Position numbers and translations under genes: made by a program. The notes beneath the pieces were generated by a model. It was given only the letters and a program-made list of their open reading frames with translations. It made no database searches and was not told where the DNA came from. Positions 9,024-20,009 of a stretch of 64,000 nucleotides of DNA are shown one piece after another. Positions within the stretch are counted from its first letter, which is position 1. Every line of letters starts with the position of its first letter. Source of the DNA: JBBPYC01 sp965218765 (GTDB taxonomy: Bacteria; Pseudomonadota; Gammaproteobacteria; Burkholderiales; Burkholderiaceae_C); NCBI GenBank assembly GCA_965218765.1, contig CBDCLU010000005.1:124001-188000 (forward strand), given 5' to 3'.

Positions 9024-10385
9024 ATGTCCACCATCCTGCAACACATCCCCGCCGGCCAGAAGGTCGGCATCGCGTTTTCCGGCGGCCTGGACACCAGCGC
9101 CGCGCTGCACTGGATGCGCGACAAGGGCGCGGTGCCTTATGCGTACACCGCGAACCTCGGCCAGCCCGACGAGCCCGATTACGACGAGATTCCGAAGAAA
9201 GCGATGCAGTACGGCGCCGAGGCCGCGCGGCTGATCGACTGCCGGCGCCAGCTGGTCGCCGAAGGCATCGCGGCGCTGCAGTGCGGTGCGTTCCACATCT
9301 CGACCGCCGGCGTCACCTACTTCAACACCACGCCGCTGGGCCGCGCGGTGACCGGCACGATGCTGGTCGGTGCGATGCGCGAGGACGACGTGAATATCTG
9401 GGGCGACGGCAGCACCTACAAGGGCAACGACATCGAGCGCTTCTACCGCTACGGACTGCTCGCCAATCCTTCGCTCAAGATCTACAAGCCGTGGCTGGAC
9501 CAAGCGTTCATCGACGAACTCGGCGGCCGTGCCGAGATGTCGGCGTTCATGGCCAAGGCCGGCTTCGCCTACAAGATGTCGGCCGAGAAAGCCTATTCGA
9601 CCGACTCGAACATGCTCGGCGCGACGCATGAGGCGAAAGACCTCGAGCACCTGAACAGCGGCCTGCGCATCGTGAATCCGATCATGGGCGTGTCGTTCTG
9701 GCGGGACGACGTCAAGATCGTGCCGGAGGAAGTCACCGTGCGCTTTGCCGAAGGCCAGCCGGTCGCGCTGAACAGGCAGGAATTCTCTGATCCGGTGGAG
9801 CTGATGCTCGAAGCGAACCGCATCGGCGGCCGGCACGGTCTGGGCACCTCCGACCAGATCGAGAACCGCATCATCGAAGCCAAGAGCCGCGGCATCTACG
9901 AAGCACCGGGTATGGCGCTGCTGTTCGCGGCCTACGAACGGCTCGTGACCGGCATCCACAACGAGGACACGATCGAGCAATACCGCATCAACGGCTTGCG
10001 GCTCGGCCGGCTGCTCTATCAGGGCCGTTGGTTCGATCCGCAGGCGTTGATGCTGCGCGAGATGGGCCAGCGCTGGATTGCACGTGCCGTCACCGGCGAA
10101 GTCACCATCGAACTGCGCCGCGGCAACGATTACACGATCCTGAACACCGAGTCGCCGAACCTGACGTATCAGCCGGAACGCCTGACGATGGAAAAAGGCG
10201 CCTCCACCTTCTCACCCGCGGACCGCATCGGCCAGCTCACGATGCGCAACCTCGACATTGCCGATACCCGCGAGAAGCTCGTGACGTACGCGAATGCGGG
10301 ATTGCTGTCGCTCGGCGACGGCAGCGTGCTGCCGCAACTTGGGGCTGACGTCGGCGACTTAGGCCGCACAGCTCAGAGCACCTGA
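9024..10385 (+). CDS. argG: Argininosuccinate synthase
   Basis: A 453-residue cytosolic enzyme that condenses citrulline and aspartate with ATP in arginine synthesis. The ATP-binding signature SGGLDTS is at 19-25, followed by YTANLGQPDEPDYDEIP. The sequence is of the longer E. coli-like ArgG type (about 447 residues). The start is chosen to match the family N-terminus (MSTILQHIPAGQKVGIAFSG); the frame is open further upstream but is not family-like. Its last 13 bases overlap the end of the convergent rutE-like pseudogene. Confidence 0.95.
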   Translation: MSTILQHIPAGQKVGIAFSGGLDTSAALHWMRDKGAVPYAYTANLGQPDEPDYDEIPKKAMQYGAEAARLIDCRRQLVAEGIAALQCGAFHISTAGVTYFNTTPLGRAVTGTMLVGAMREDDVNIWGDGSTYKGNDIERFYRYGLLANPSLKIYKPWLDQAFIDELGGRAEMSAFMAKAGFAYKMSAEKAYSTDSNMLGATHEAKDLEHLNSGLRIVNPIMGVSFWRDDVKIVPEEVTVRFAEGQPVALNRQEFSDPVELMLEANRIGGRHGLGTSDQIENRIIEAKSRGIYEAPGMALLFAAYERLVTGIHNEDTIEQYRINGLRLGRLLYQGRWFDPQALMLREMGQRWIARAVTGEVTIELRRGNDYTILNTESPNLTYQPERLTMEKGASTFSPADRIGQLTMRNLDIADTREKLVTYANAGLLSLGDGSVLPQLGADVGDLGRTAQST

Positions 10386-10980
10386 CACGCCTCGTCGAAT
10401 GGCCGACGCGGCTGGCGCTGCATCAGCTTGGTTGAGGTGCCGCGACCGAGGTTGCACAGGAAGTTCGTCTTCCAGCGCCTGTCGGGGAATAACTCGGCGT
10501 CCACCTTGTCGAGGTTGAACCCGCTCATCGGCCCGCAATCGAGCCCGAGCGCGCGGGCTGCAAGGATCAAATAGCCGCGTTGCATCGAGCCGTTTCGAAA
10601 CGCGGTGATCTCGACTAGGTCGTGTCGTTCGCAAACATTTCGCGGCCCGCCGGGTTGTGCGAGACCTTGGACAACTCGTCGTAAAAGCGCGTGTCGTAGG
10701 CAACCGCCACCGTGCCGGCGCATCGCGCATCTTGGACGACATCGCCCGCCGTCGCAGCGCAGGCATCAAACGCTTCTTGGCTGCTGGCGTCCTTAGGGGC
10801 ACCAGCCGCAGCATCGGCTGGCAGTTACATCGACGTCGGCGCGCTGTGCACCAAGTCGTAGAGCGCCCGCAAAGTCTCCTCCGGCACGGCCTGCGCAAGC
10901 CAGCCGTTCTGACTGCGCGCATCCACGAATACCTGCCGCTGCGCGACGGCATCGATCGGCTGGGTTGCCGTGAAGGTCAA
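10373..10980 (-). pseudogene. rutE-like nitroreductase pseudogene (several frameshifts)
   Basis: Pieces of a RutE/HadB-type nitroreductase occur in order but in different frames. FVDARSQNGW through LYDLVHSAPTSM ends at a stop near 10825; one base later the frame continues NCQPMLRLVP...KKRLMPAL. VAYDTRFYDEL...GREMF lies in another frame, and AFRNGSMQRGYLILAARALGLDCGPMSGF to the end in a third. RutE reduces malonic semialdehyde in uracil breakdown. At least three shifts make the gene inactive unless the assembly is wrong. No ATG starts the family N-terminus; a TTG near 10980 is the best candidate. No other rut gene is nearby. Confidence 0.8.
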
Positions 10981-11813
10981 ACCACCTTCTGCTTTTGCGT
11001 GCCGAGTGGACCTGCGGACAGGGTCATCACGTCGCCGCGCTTCAGGTATTGCGGCGGCTTCATGCCGAGGCCGACCCCTTCGGGCGTACCAGTGATGATC
11101 AGGTCGCCCGGCATCAACGTCATGAAGCGGCTCATGTAAGAAACCACTTCCGCCACCGGGAAGATCATGTCGGACGTGTTGCTCTTCTGCCGCACGGTAT
11201 CGTTCACGCTGAGCTCGATGGCGATTGTTTGCGGATCGGGCAACTCGTCGCTGGTCACAAGCCAGGGACCGATCGGGCCGAAGCCATCAAAGCTCTTGCC
11301 CTTGCACCACTGGCCGTTGCGCTTGAGCTGCCAGTCGCGCTCCGACACATCGTTGGCCAGGCAGTAACCCGCGACGTGCGCCAGCGCCTGATCGACCGAC
11401 ACATTGCTTGCGCGCGTGCCGATTACAAAACCAAGTTCGACTTCCCAATCGCTCGAAACGGACCCTTCCGGCAACGGCACGTCGTCGTTCGGGCCTGCGA
11501 TGCAGCTGAGCGCCTTGGTGAAGATAACCGGCTCGGTCGGAATTTCCATGCCCGATTCCTGTGCATGCTTGCGGTAGTTCAACCCCACGGCGAGGAATTG
11601 CCTGATGCCGGCCAGTGGCGCACCGAGCCGTGCGTCCTTGGGCACGAACGGCATGCGCTTGAGGTCGATCGCGGCCAATGCCTGCAGCCGCGCTGGCGCA
11701 AGCCACTCGAGCGTCAGATCGTCGATCAGCAGCGACAGATCGCGGGCTTGGCCGTCCGCGTCGAGCGCGCCCGGTTTTTCAGCACCGACCGGACCGTGGC
11801 GTAGCAGTTTCAT
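10977..11813 (-). CDS. Fumarylacetoacetate hydrolase family protein
   Basis: A 278-residue enzyme of the FAH superfamily, close to 2-hydroxyhepta-2,4-diene-1,7-dioate isomerases and ureidoglycolate lyase-like proteins. It shows VGLNYRKHA at 77-85, the metal ligands E124 and E126 in DWEVELGFVIG, a third candidate at D155 (LANDVSERDWQ), and the C-terminal ITGTPEGVGLGMKPPQYLKRGD. Such enzymes cleave or isomerise acylpyruvate-like compounds with Mg or Mn. The start at 11813 gives the family N-terminus MKLLRHG. The exact substrate cannot be assigned; the neighbouring rutE-like pseudogene may mark a shrinking catabolic cluster. Confidence 0.85.
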   Translation of the reverse strand: MKLLRHGPVGAEKPGALDADGQARDLSLLIDDLTLEWLAPARLQALAAIDLKRMPFVPKDARLGAPLAGIRQFLAVGLNYRKHAQESGMEIPTEPVIFTKALSCIAGPNDDVPLPEGSVSSDWEVELGFVIGTRASNVSVDQALAHVAGYCLANDVSERDWQLKRNGQWCKGKSFDGFGPIGPWLVTSDELPDPQTIAIELSVNDTVRQKSNTSDMIFPVAEVVSYMSRFMTLMPGDLIITGTPEGVGLGMKPPQYLKRGDVMTLSAGPLGTQKQKVV

Positions 11814-11927
11814 GGCGTGGAGTCCTCGAAAGTATTTTTTGGATAGAGATGCCGGGCCGGTCGACCGTGTCCGGGCGGCCGTCACTTTAACAACCGCGAC
11901 GGCTGCGCCGAACAGGCCGACCGCGCG

Positions 11928-12776
11928 CTAGTCACCGCCGCAGCCGCCATCGCCGCCGCAGCTGCCATCGGCGTCCGATGATTCGCAACCGCCGAAGCCG
12001 TCGGCGTCACCTCCGGCCTCGCCGCCGGCGTCACCTCCGTTGCCGAAGTCGCTGCCGCAATGCGCGTGGCTGCCCGCATGCCGATCGAGCGCGTGGCAGT
12101 CCGGCATGTAGCGGAAACCGCCGGGGATATCGAACTTCGTGTCGAGCGCGAACAGCAACGGCAGCCGCGACGGCCGGCGCGGGTCGATGCTTTCTTCCTT
12201 GCAGGCCCAGTACCAGCTGCGCCGCAAGCCGTCGTTGCGACGCGCGTCACGGCCCAGCACTTCGGCCGGGCTGTGATGCAGCAGGCCGCCGAACGCGGTG
12301 CGGCACCACACCTCGTAGGCGCGCGTATGCAGGATGAACTCATGCCAGGCGGCATCCACGATTTTCGACGGCATCGCGACGAAACGGCGGCGGCTGCGCA
12401 AGTGCGCCATGAAGAACTGGCGCAGTCCGACTAGCACCAGTTCCGCGTCACGGCGTTTCAGATGTGGATAGGCAGCGCCCACCTTGTCGATCAGAAACGA
12501 AGGCAACTGCGCATCCCGGATGAACTGGCGTCGCAGGCTGAGCTCCCAGTGGCCCAGCGCCGTGTGCAGCAACAAGATGGCGACGAACACGCCGAACAAC
12601 CAGAGGGGATGCCGCCCCGCCCAGACCGCCGACGGCAGACCGATCCAAAGCAGCCCGCGCCGCAGCCATCTGGCCCCATCGATGCGGCGTCGGTAGCTGA
12701 GCTGGTCGAGCGAAGGCAGCGCGGCCCGTCCGCGCTGCGTCGACCGCACGGGTCCGCGCTTAGACCTGCTGCGCAT
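11928..12776 (-). CDS. Membrane-anchored protein with Cys/Gly/Asp-rich tail
   Basis: A 282-residue protein. Residues about 40-75 contain two hydrophobic segments (LLWIGLPSAVWAG and LWLFGVFVAILLLH). The middle domain carries VDAAWHEFILHTRAYEVWC, resembling the conserved W-H-x-hh-x-h-T region of glycine-rich-domain-like proteins (GRDP/PF07173 type). The last 50 residues are a low-complexity tail rich in Gly, Asp, Ser, Cys and His, ending GGDGGCGGD. The tail could bind metal, but that is inference. It overlaps the end of xdhC by 17 bases on the same strand, placing it last in the molybdenum hydroxylase cluster. The function is unknown. Confidence 0.7.
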   Translation of the reverse strand: MRSRSKRGPVRSTQRGRAALPSLDQLSYRRRIDGARWLRRGLLWIGLPSAVWAGRHPLWLFGVFVAILLLHTALGHWELSLRRQFIRDAQLPSFLIDKVGAAYPHLKRRDAELVLVGLRQFFMAHLRSRRRFVAMPSKIVDAAWHEFILHTRAYEVWCRTAFGGLLHHSPAEVLGRDARRNDGLRRSWYWACKEESIDPRRPSRLPLLFALDTKFDIPGGFRYMPDCHALDRHAGSHAHCGSDFGNGGDAGGEAGGDADGFGGCESSDADGSCGGDGGCGGD

Positions 12777-13806
12777 TCTTCGCGCTGGCCACGTCCATGT
12801 CGCGCGGCAGCGCGACCGCGTTCTTCACCGCGACGATCTCGGCCATCACGCTGACCGCGATCTCGCTGGGCGTCTTGCTGCCGATGTAGATGCCGATCGG
12901 CCCGCGCAGGCGCGCAAGCGATGCTTCGCTCTGATCGAAGTGTTCGATCATGCGCTGCCGACGCGAATCGTTGTTGCGGCGCGAACCGATCGCGCCGACA
13001 TAGAAGCTGTCGGTTTTCAGTGCTTCGAGCAACGCGAGATCATCGAGCTTCGGGTCGTGCGTGAGCGCGACCACGCAGCTGCGCGCATCGGGCTTGAACG
13101 CGAGCACCACATCGTCCGGCATGTCGCTCGTCAGCGCCACGCCGGGCACCGACCAGCCGCTGCGATATTCGACGCGCGGATCGCAGACCGTGACCGCGAA
13201 GCCGCTGAACAACGCCATCGTGGCCAGGTATTCAGTCAACTGGCCGGCACCGATCAACAGCATCCGGTATTCGGGGCCGAACGTGTTGACCAGTTCGTTG
13301 CCGGACAGCTGCAGCGGCTGCGGTTTCAAGGCTGGCTGCAAGGTTGCGGTGCCGTCGCGAATCTGCACCGCGCGCTGCATCAGCCGACCCCCTTCGAGCT
13401 GCGCGACCAGTTCGGCAAGCTGCGCGCCATCCGGGTCGAATTCGAGCAGCAGCTCCAAGGTGCCGCCGCACGGCAGGCCGAAGCGATGCGCTTCGTCCGC
13501 GCTGATGCCGTATTTGACGAAGCGCGGCGGGCCGGACGGGATCATCCGGCTCGTATCAGAATCCGCGTCGGCAACCGGCGCAGCACCGGCCGCATAGGCG
13601 CTGGTGAACCGGAAGATCAGGTCGTCTTCGATGCACCCGCCCGAGACCGAGCCGACCACCGCGCCGTCTTCGGCCAGCGCCATGATCGAGCCGACCGGCC
13701 GCGGCGAGGACCCCCAGGTGCGCACCACGGTGGCGAGCAGCGCGCGCCGGCCGGCCTGCCGCCAGTCGCGCAAGCCGCGCAGCACCATCACGTCGAGGTT
13801 TTCCAT
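12760..13806 (-). CDS. xdhC: XdhC/CoxI family maturation factor
   Basis: A 348-residue protein with the XdhC N-terminal domain (ALLATVVRTWGSSPRPVGSIMAL, GSVSGGCIEDDL) and the C-terminal Rossmann-like domain (LLIGAGQLTEYLA, VVALTHDPKLDDLALL, FYVGAIGSRRNN). XdhC/CoxI proteins bind molybdenum cofactor, protect it, promote its sulfuration and deliver it to molybdenum hydroxylases. It lies downstream of coxG in the coxS-L-M-D-E-G order, which fits that job. The ATG sits directly after a repeat copy (13807-13855), so its ribosome-binding region is repeat-derived. Confidence 0.88.
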   Translation of the reverse strand: MENLDVMVLRGLRDWRQAGRRALLATVVRTWGSSPRPVGSIMALAEDGAVVGSVSGGCIEDDLIFRFTSAYAAGAAPVADADSDTSRMIPSGPPRFVKYGISADEAHRFGLPCGGTLELLLEFDPDGAQLAELVAQLEGGRLMQRAVQIRDGTATLQPALKPQPLQLSGNELVNTFGPEYRMLLIGAGQLTEYLATMALFSGFAVTVCDPRVEYRSGWSVPGVALTSDMPDDVVLAFKPDARSCVVALTHDPKLDDLALLEALKTDSFYVGAIGSRRNNDSRRQRMIEHFDQSEASLARLRGPIGIYIGSKTPSEIAVSVMAEIVAVKNAVALPRDMDVASAKNAQQV

Positions 13807-13855
13807 GAATCAGGCCTACGGCCGAGTTCCGCTGGTTTTTTGTAGCTATAAATGC
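13807..13855 (-). repeat. Interspersed repeat copy between coxG and xdhC
   Basis: On the minus strand it begins TTTATAGCTACAAAAAACC and ends GTAGGCCTGATTCA, ending at the xdhC ATG. Left and right arms match the other copies in type and order. It fills nearly the whole gap between the coxG stop and the xdhC start. Confidence 0.6.
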
Positions 13856-13858
13856 AGC

Positions 13859-14353
13859 CTAGGTGCCCGCCCTGGCCGTTTCCGCTTGATCGGCACCCGG
13901 ATAGCGCCGCTGCATCTCCTGCTCGAAGCGCTTGAAGAAACTCTCCGCAATCGACTTGGCCGCACCGTCCACCAGCCGCTGGCCGAGCTGTGCGACCTTG
14001 CCGCCGACCGTCGCGTTCACGGTGTAGCTGAGCAGGCAGCCCGGCGCGCCGCCTTCCATCGGCGCAAGGCTGACTTTGGCCGATCCCTTGCCGTGCCCCG
14101 CAGCACCGCCCTGGCCTTCGAAGCCGAGCGTGTAGCGGTTCGGTGCGTCGATGTCGGACAGCGTGATGTTGCCCGCGAACTTGGCCGACACCGGGCCGAT
14201 CTTGAGCGCCATGCCGATCGCGTACCGATCGTCTGCGACGCGATCGACCTTGTCGCAGCCCGGAATGCTGGCCTTGAGCACGTCGGGGTCGTTCAACGAA
14301 TCCCAGGCCTGTTGCTGCGTGACCTGGAGGGGGCGGCTGCCTTGCATGTCCAT
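13859..14353 (-). CDS. coxG: CoxG-like SRPBCC family protein
   Basis: A 164-residue protein of the CoxG/SRPBCC family. It starts MDMQGSRPLQV and contains LKASIPGCDKVD (about 27-38), GNITLSDID and YTVNATVGGKVAQLGQRLVDGAAKSI, all usual in CoxG. The fold makes a hydrophobic pocket. In Oligotropha carboxidovorans, CoxG helps attach CO dehydrogenase to the membrane. The C-terminal membrane-binding helix of longer CoxG proteins is missing, so this is the short type. It lies between coxE and xdhC on the same strand. Confidence 0.85.
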   Translation of the reverse strand: MDMQGSRPLQVTQQQAWDSLNDPDVLKASIPGCDKVDRVADDRYAIGMALKIGPVSAKFAGNITLSDIDAPNRYTLGFEGQGGAAGHGKGSAKVSLAPMEGGAPGCLLSYTVNATVGGKVAQLGQRLVDGAAKSIAESFFKRFEQEMQRRYPGADQAETARAGT

Positions 14354-14411
14354 CGATATGGCTCCTGTTGATGTCGGTCGTGATGGGCGCCCGGCGGAAA
14401 CGATCGCCGGT

Positions 14412-15593
14412 TCAGCGGCCGATCAGGCGCGCCAGGCCGGACGCCAGTTGTTCCAGCCTGCTCAGGTCATGCACCGCCAGCATGCCGTCGACCGCTCGAT
14501 GCAGCACCGCCGCGCCACGGGCGATCGGCGCGTAGCCATCGAAGCGCAGCAGCGGATTGAGCCACAGGATACGCCGGCTGTGGCGCTTGAGCCAGTGCAG
14601 CTGATCGGCCAGCTGCGCCGGCTCGCCGGTGTCCAGGCCGTCGCTGATCACGAGCACCAGCGTGCGCCGGCCGACCAGCCGCCGCGCCTGTTCGCGGCGC
14701 AATGTGGCAAGCGATTCGCCGAGCTTCGTGCCCGCGCCGAAATCACAGATCAGGCGGCCTGCCGCAGCCAGCATCGCGTCGCTGTCGGCCAGCTGGAAGG
14801 CCGGCGTCAAATCGGTCAACTGGGCGCCGAATGCGAACACGTCGCGCTTTGCATGGGTGCGCGTTGCCGCATGCAGAAACGCGAGCAGCAGCCGCGCGTA
14901 GCGCTCCATCGAGCCTGAGACGTCGACCAGCACCAGCAGCGGCAACGGCTCGTCGCGCCGCTGCCTGCGCGGCAGCACGAGCAACTCGCCGCCGGTGCGC
15001 GCCGCCTTCTGCAGCGCGTGCGGCCAGTGCGGGCGCGTGCCGCGCTCGGACGCATGCGTGCGGCGGCTCGGCACGGTGGGCAGCGGCAACGCGATCTCGC
15101 GCGCGAGCCGTTCGACGTGCGCGAACTCGGCGGCACCGAGCGCATTGAAGTCGGCATGGCGCAGCCGCATCGCATCGCTCATCGTCATCGCCGCATCGAG
15201 TTCGACCTTGTCTTCTTCCGGCTTCGGGCTGGCTGCGGCAGGCGGCTTCGGCGGCGCCAGCGCTTCGCGCACGCGCGGCCGGCGCCGGGCGGTATCGGGC
15301 CTGGCCTGTGTGCTCGGCAGCATCTGGGCGAGCAGCTTGTTCGCGATCTTCGGGTCCTGAAAGAACGCATCGAACAGTTCGCGGAACACCGCGCGATCCG
15401 CTTCGCGGCCGACCAGCACGGCTTCGAGGGCTGCGGCCAGGTCGTCGCGCCGAGCCAGACCTGCCAATTGCGCAGCCGACTGCGCCAACGCGATGCGCGC
15501 TGGATCGCAGGCCACGCCCGCGCGCCGCAACGTGCGGCCGAACGCGGTGATGTTGTCGGCCAGCTTGCCGCTGCTCGCGTCGCCGAGTTGCAT
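14412..15593 (-). CDS. coxE: CoxE-like VWA domain protein
   Basis: A 393-residue protein of the CoxE/VWA family. The N-terminal half is helical and the C-terminal half (about 215-393) is a von Willebrand A domain with a complete MIDAS start, D224-V-S-G-S (DVSGSM), then GTKLGESL and VISDGLDTGEP. CoxE pairs with the MoxR-type ATPase CoxD, which lies immediately upstream. Together they are thought to remodel or mature the molybdenum hydroxylase active site, introducing sulfur and copper in form-I enzymes. A Pro/Lys-rich linker lies at about 105-130. Confidence 0.88.
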   Translation of the reverse strand: MQLGDASSGKLADNITAFGRTLRRAGVACDPARIALAQSAAQLAGLARRDDLAAALEAVLVGREADRAVFRELFDAFFQDPKIANKLLAQMLPSTQARPDTARRRPRVREALAPPKPPAAASPKPEEDKVELDAAMTMSDAMRLRHADFNALGAAEFAHVERLAREIALPLPTVPSRRTHASERGTRPHWPHALQKAARTGGELLVLPRRQRRDEPLPLLVLVDVSGSMERYARLLLAFLHAATRTHAKRDVFAFGAQLTDLTPAFQLADSDAMLAAAGRLICDFGAGTKLGESLATLRREQARRLVGRRTLVLVISDGLDTGEPAQLADQLHWLKRHSRRILWLNPLLRFDGYAPIARGAAVLHRAVDGMLAVHDLSRLEQLASGLARLIGR

Positions 15594-15621
15594 CGCAGCT
15601 TGTCGGGGCAGCGTCAGCCGC

Positions 15622-16593
15622 TCAAGCGCCGGCTGGCTGCAGCAGATCGGCGGCCACGGCAGTCGTCAGCGCAGCCACGTCGTCGCGCTGCTTGAACAGG
15701 ATGCCTGCGGTGTCGCTGACCACTTCGGGATCGAGCACGAGCGTGTCGAGCGCGACCAGCGCGCGCGCCCATTCGACGCTCTCGGCAATGCCGGGCGCGC
15801 GCTGGAACGCGTTCACAAAAGGCGCCTCGCGCAGCCGCGCGACCACTTGCGCGACCTGCGCCGTCAATGCTGGGCCGGCCTGCGGCACCTGCGCACGCAC
15901 GATCGCAAGCTCCCGCTCGCGCTCCGGATAGTCGAGCCAGTGATAGAGGCAGCGGCGCTTGACCGCGTCGTTCAAGTCGCGCGTGCGGTTGCTGGTCAGG
16001 ATCGTGACGGGCGCACAGGCGGCGCGCACGGTGCCGATCTCGGGGATGCTGACCTGGTATTCACCCAGGTATTCGAGCAGGAACGCCTCGAACGGCTCGT
16101 CGGCGCGGTCCACTTCATCGATCAGCAGCACCGCGCCCGGATCGGCCGCTTCCAGTGCCTGCAACAGCGGGCGGCGGATCAGGTAGCGGTCCTGGTACAC
16201 CTCGCGCTCCACTTCGCGGTCGATGTCGTGCTCGGTCTGAAGTTTTGAACGCCGCAACTCGGCCGCGCGCATATGCAGCAGCTGCGCCGCATAGTTCCAT
16301 TCGTACAGCGCCTCGCGTTGCTCCATGCCGTCGTAGCACTGCAGCCGGATCAGCGCACGCGGCAGCGCGGCAGCCAGCGCCTTGGCAAGCTCGGTCTTGC
16401 CGACGCCGGGTTCGCCTTCGAGCAGCAACGGGCGCTGCAGCTTGAGCGACAGAAACACGGCGGTGGCGAGGCGGCGGTCGGCGTAGTAGCCTGACTGTTG
16501 CAGCGCATCGATCAACGTGTCGATCGATGCGATTTCCAACGGCGCAGATAAACGAGTCACTAGCTTTTTGATAGCTGAAGATGATTGAAGCAC
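15622..16593 (-). CDS. coxD: CoxD-like MoxR-family AAA+ ATPase
   Basis: A 323-residue AAA+ ATPase of the MoxR class. Walker A is GEPGVGKT at 60-67, followed by the MoxR signature RLQCYDGMEQREALYEWNY (with ALIRLQCYDG), Walker B VLLIDEVDRAD, and sensor 1 in ILTSNRTRDLNDA. In Oligotropha, CoxD partially unfolds apo CO dehydrogenase so that the [MoO3] site can be sulfurated and loaded with copper. The first 13 residues (MLQSSSAIKKLV) are encoded by a repeat copy. A shorter product starting after it (near IASID) would keep the whole ATPase fold. Confidence 0.9.
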   Translation of the reverse strand: MLQSSSAIKKLVTRLSAPLEIASIDTLIDALQQSGYYADRRLATAVFLSLKLQRPLLLEGEPGVGKTELAKALAAALPRALIRLQCYDGMEQREALYEWNYAAQLLHMRAAELRRSKLQTEHDIDREVEREVYQDRYLIRRPLLQALEAADPGAVLLIDEVDRADEPFEAFLLEYLGEYQVSIPEIGTVRAACAPVTILTSNRTRDLNDAVKRRCLYHWLDYPERERELAIVRAQVPQAGPALTAQVAQVVARLREAPFVNAFQRAPGIAESVEWARALVALDTLVLDPEVVSDTAGILFKQRDDVAALTTAVAADLLQPAGA

Positions 16594-16604
16594 TAGAGCC
16601 TGCA
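16555..16604 (+). repeat. Interspersed repeat copy at the coxD start
   Basis: On the plus strand it reads GTCACTAGCTTTTTGATAGC at the left and GAGCCTGCAGCCGATTAACC at the right. It covers the coxD start codon and supplies its first codons in the antisense sense. The encoded peptide SAIKKLV closely matches SAIKKIV encoded by another copy inside the SpoU gene. Confidence 0.65.
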
Positions 16605-16675
16605 GCCGATTAACCTTAAGAACGGGCAGCTGGCTAGCCGAGATGATGGGCCAAAGCCGTGCTGCCTGGGCGCAG

Positions 16676-17467
16676 TCAACCCAGCGCCTGCCTGACCGCG
16701 CGCTGCGTGAGCACCTTGATCAAATTGGCCCGGTATTCCGCAGAGGCATGAATGTCACTGTTCAGATCGGTCGCGTCGATCTGCACGCTTTCGACCGCTT
16801 CGGGTTTGAAGTCTTTTGCAAGCGCCGCTTCCAGCCCCGCATGCCGGAACACCCCGCTGCCCGCGCCGGTGACGGCCACACGCACGCCATCCTTGGTGTC
16901 CGCGACGAACACGCCGACCAGCGCGAAGCGCGACGCCTGCTGGCGCTGGCGCACGTAGGCCGCGCGTTTGCAGGCGGGAAAGCGGATCGACGTGATCAGC
17001 TCGCCCGGTTCAAGCGCAGTCGCGAACATGCCCTGGAAAAAATCATCGGCGGCGATCTCGCGCTGATTCGTCTGGATGGTCGCGTCCAACGCCAGCACCC
17101 CGGATGGATAGCAAGCCGCCGGGTCGTTGTTCGCGACCGAGCCGCCGATGGTGCCGCGCGCGCGCACCTGCCGGTCGCCGATGTGGCTCGCAAGATCGGC
17201 CAATGCCGGCACGGTCTGCTGCACGTCGGCGTTGTTGGCCACGTCGACGTGCCGCGCCATCGCGCCGATCACGACCGCGTCGCCGTCACGCCTGATCTCG
17301 CGCAGCTCGGCGACATCGGCCAGGTCGATCAGCTGCTCGGGCGATGCGAGGCGCAGGCGCATGGAAGCCAGCAGGGTCTGGCCGCCGGCCAGCAGCTGGG
17401 CACCCTCTTGTGCGAGCTTGGCGGCATCGGCGAGCGTGCTCGGCCGTTCGTAGGTGAATGCGTACAT
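16676..17467 (-). CDS. coxM: Molybdenum hydroxylase medium (FAD-binding) subunit
   Basis: A 263-residue flavoprotein subunit. The FAD-contacting motifs are AGGQT at 27-31 and TIGGS at 106-110 (family forms AGGQS and TIGGN), with SANDP-like VANNDPAACYPS following. It passes electrons from the [2Fe-2S] clusters of CoxS to the external acceptor. It sits after coxL on the minus strand, with 42 bases between. The length is slightly below the usual 280-290 residues. Ser in TIGGS instead of Asn is a mild deviation seen in related medium subunits. Confidence 0.9.
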   Translation of the reverse strand: MYAFTYERPSTLADAAKLAQEGAQLLAGGQTLLASMRLRLASPEQLIDLADVAELREIRRDGDAVVIGAMARHVDVANNADVQQTVPALADLASHIGDRQVRARGTIGGSVANNDPAACYPSGVLALDATIQTNQREIAADDFFQGMFATALEPGELITSIRFPACKRAAYVRQRQQASRFALVGVFVADTKDGVRVAVTGAGSGVFRHAGLEAALAKDFKPEAVESVQIDATDLNSDIHASAEYRANLIKVLTQRAVRQALG

Positions 17468-17509
17468 GTGATTGGGCTTCTTTCGATACGGGTAGGGGCT
17501 GGCGCCGGG

Positions 17510-19978
<2,469 letters not shown>

Positions 19979-20009
19979 CTCGTGGTCTCCTGGTTGTGCG
20001 TGGGTCGGA

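Noticed and set aside
10360..10385. argG end overlapping the pseudogene as a frameshift in argG
   Set aside because: ArgG motifs and length are complete. Only the convergent rutE-like gene is broken.
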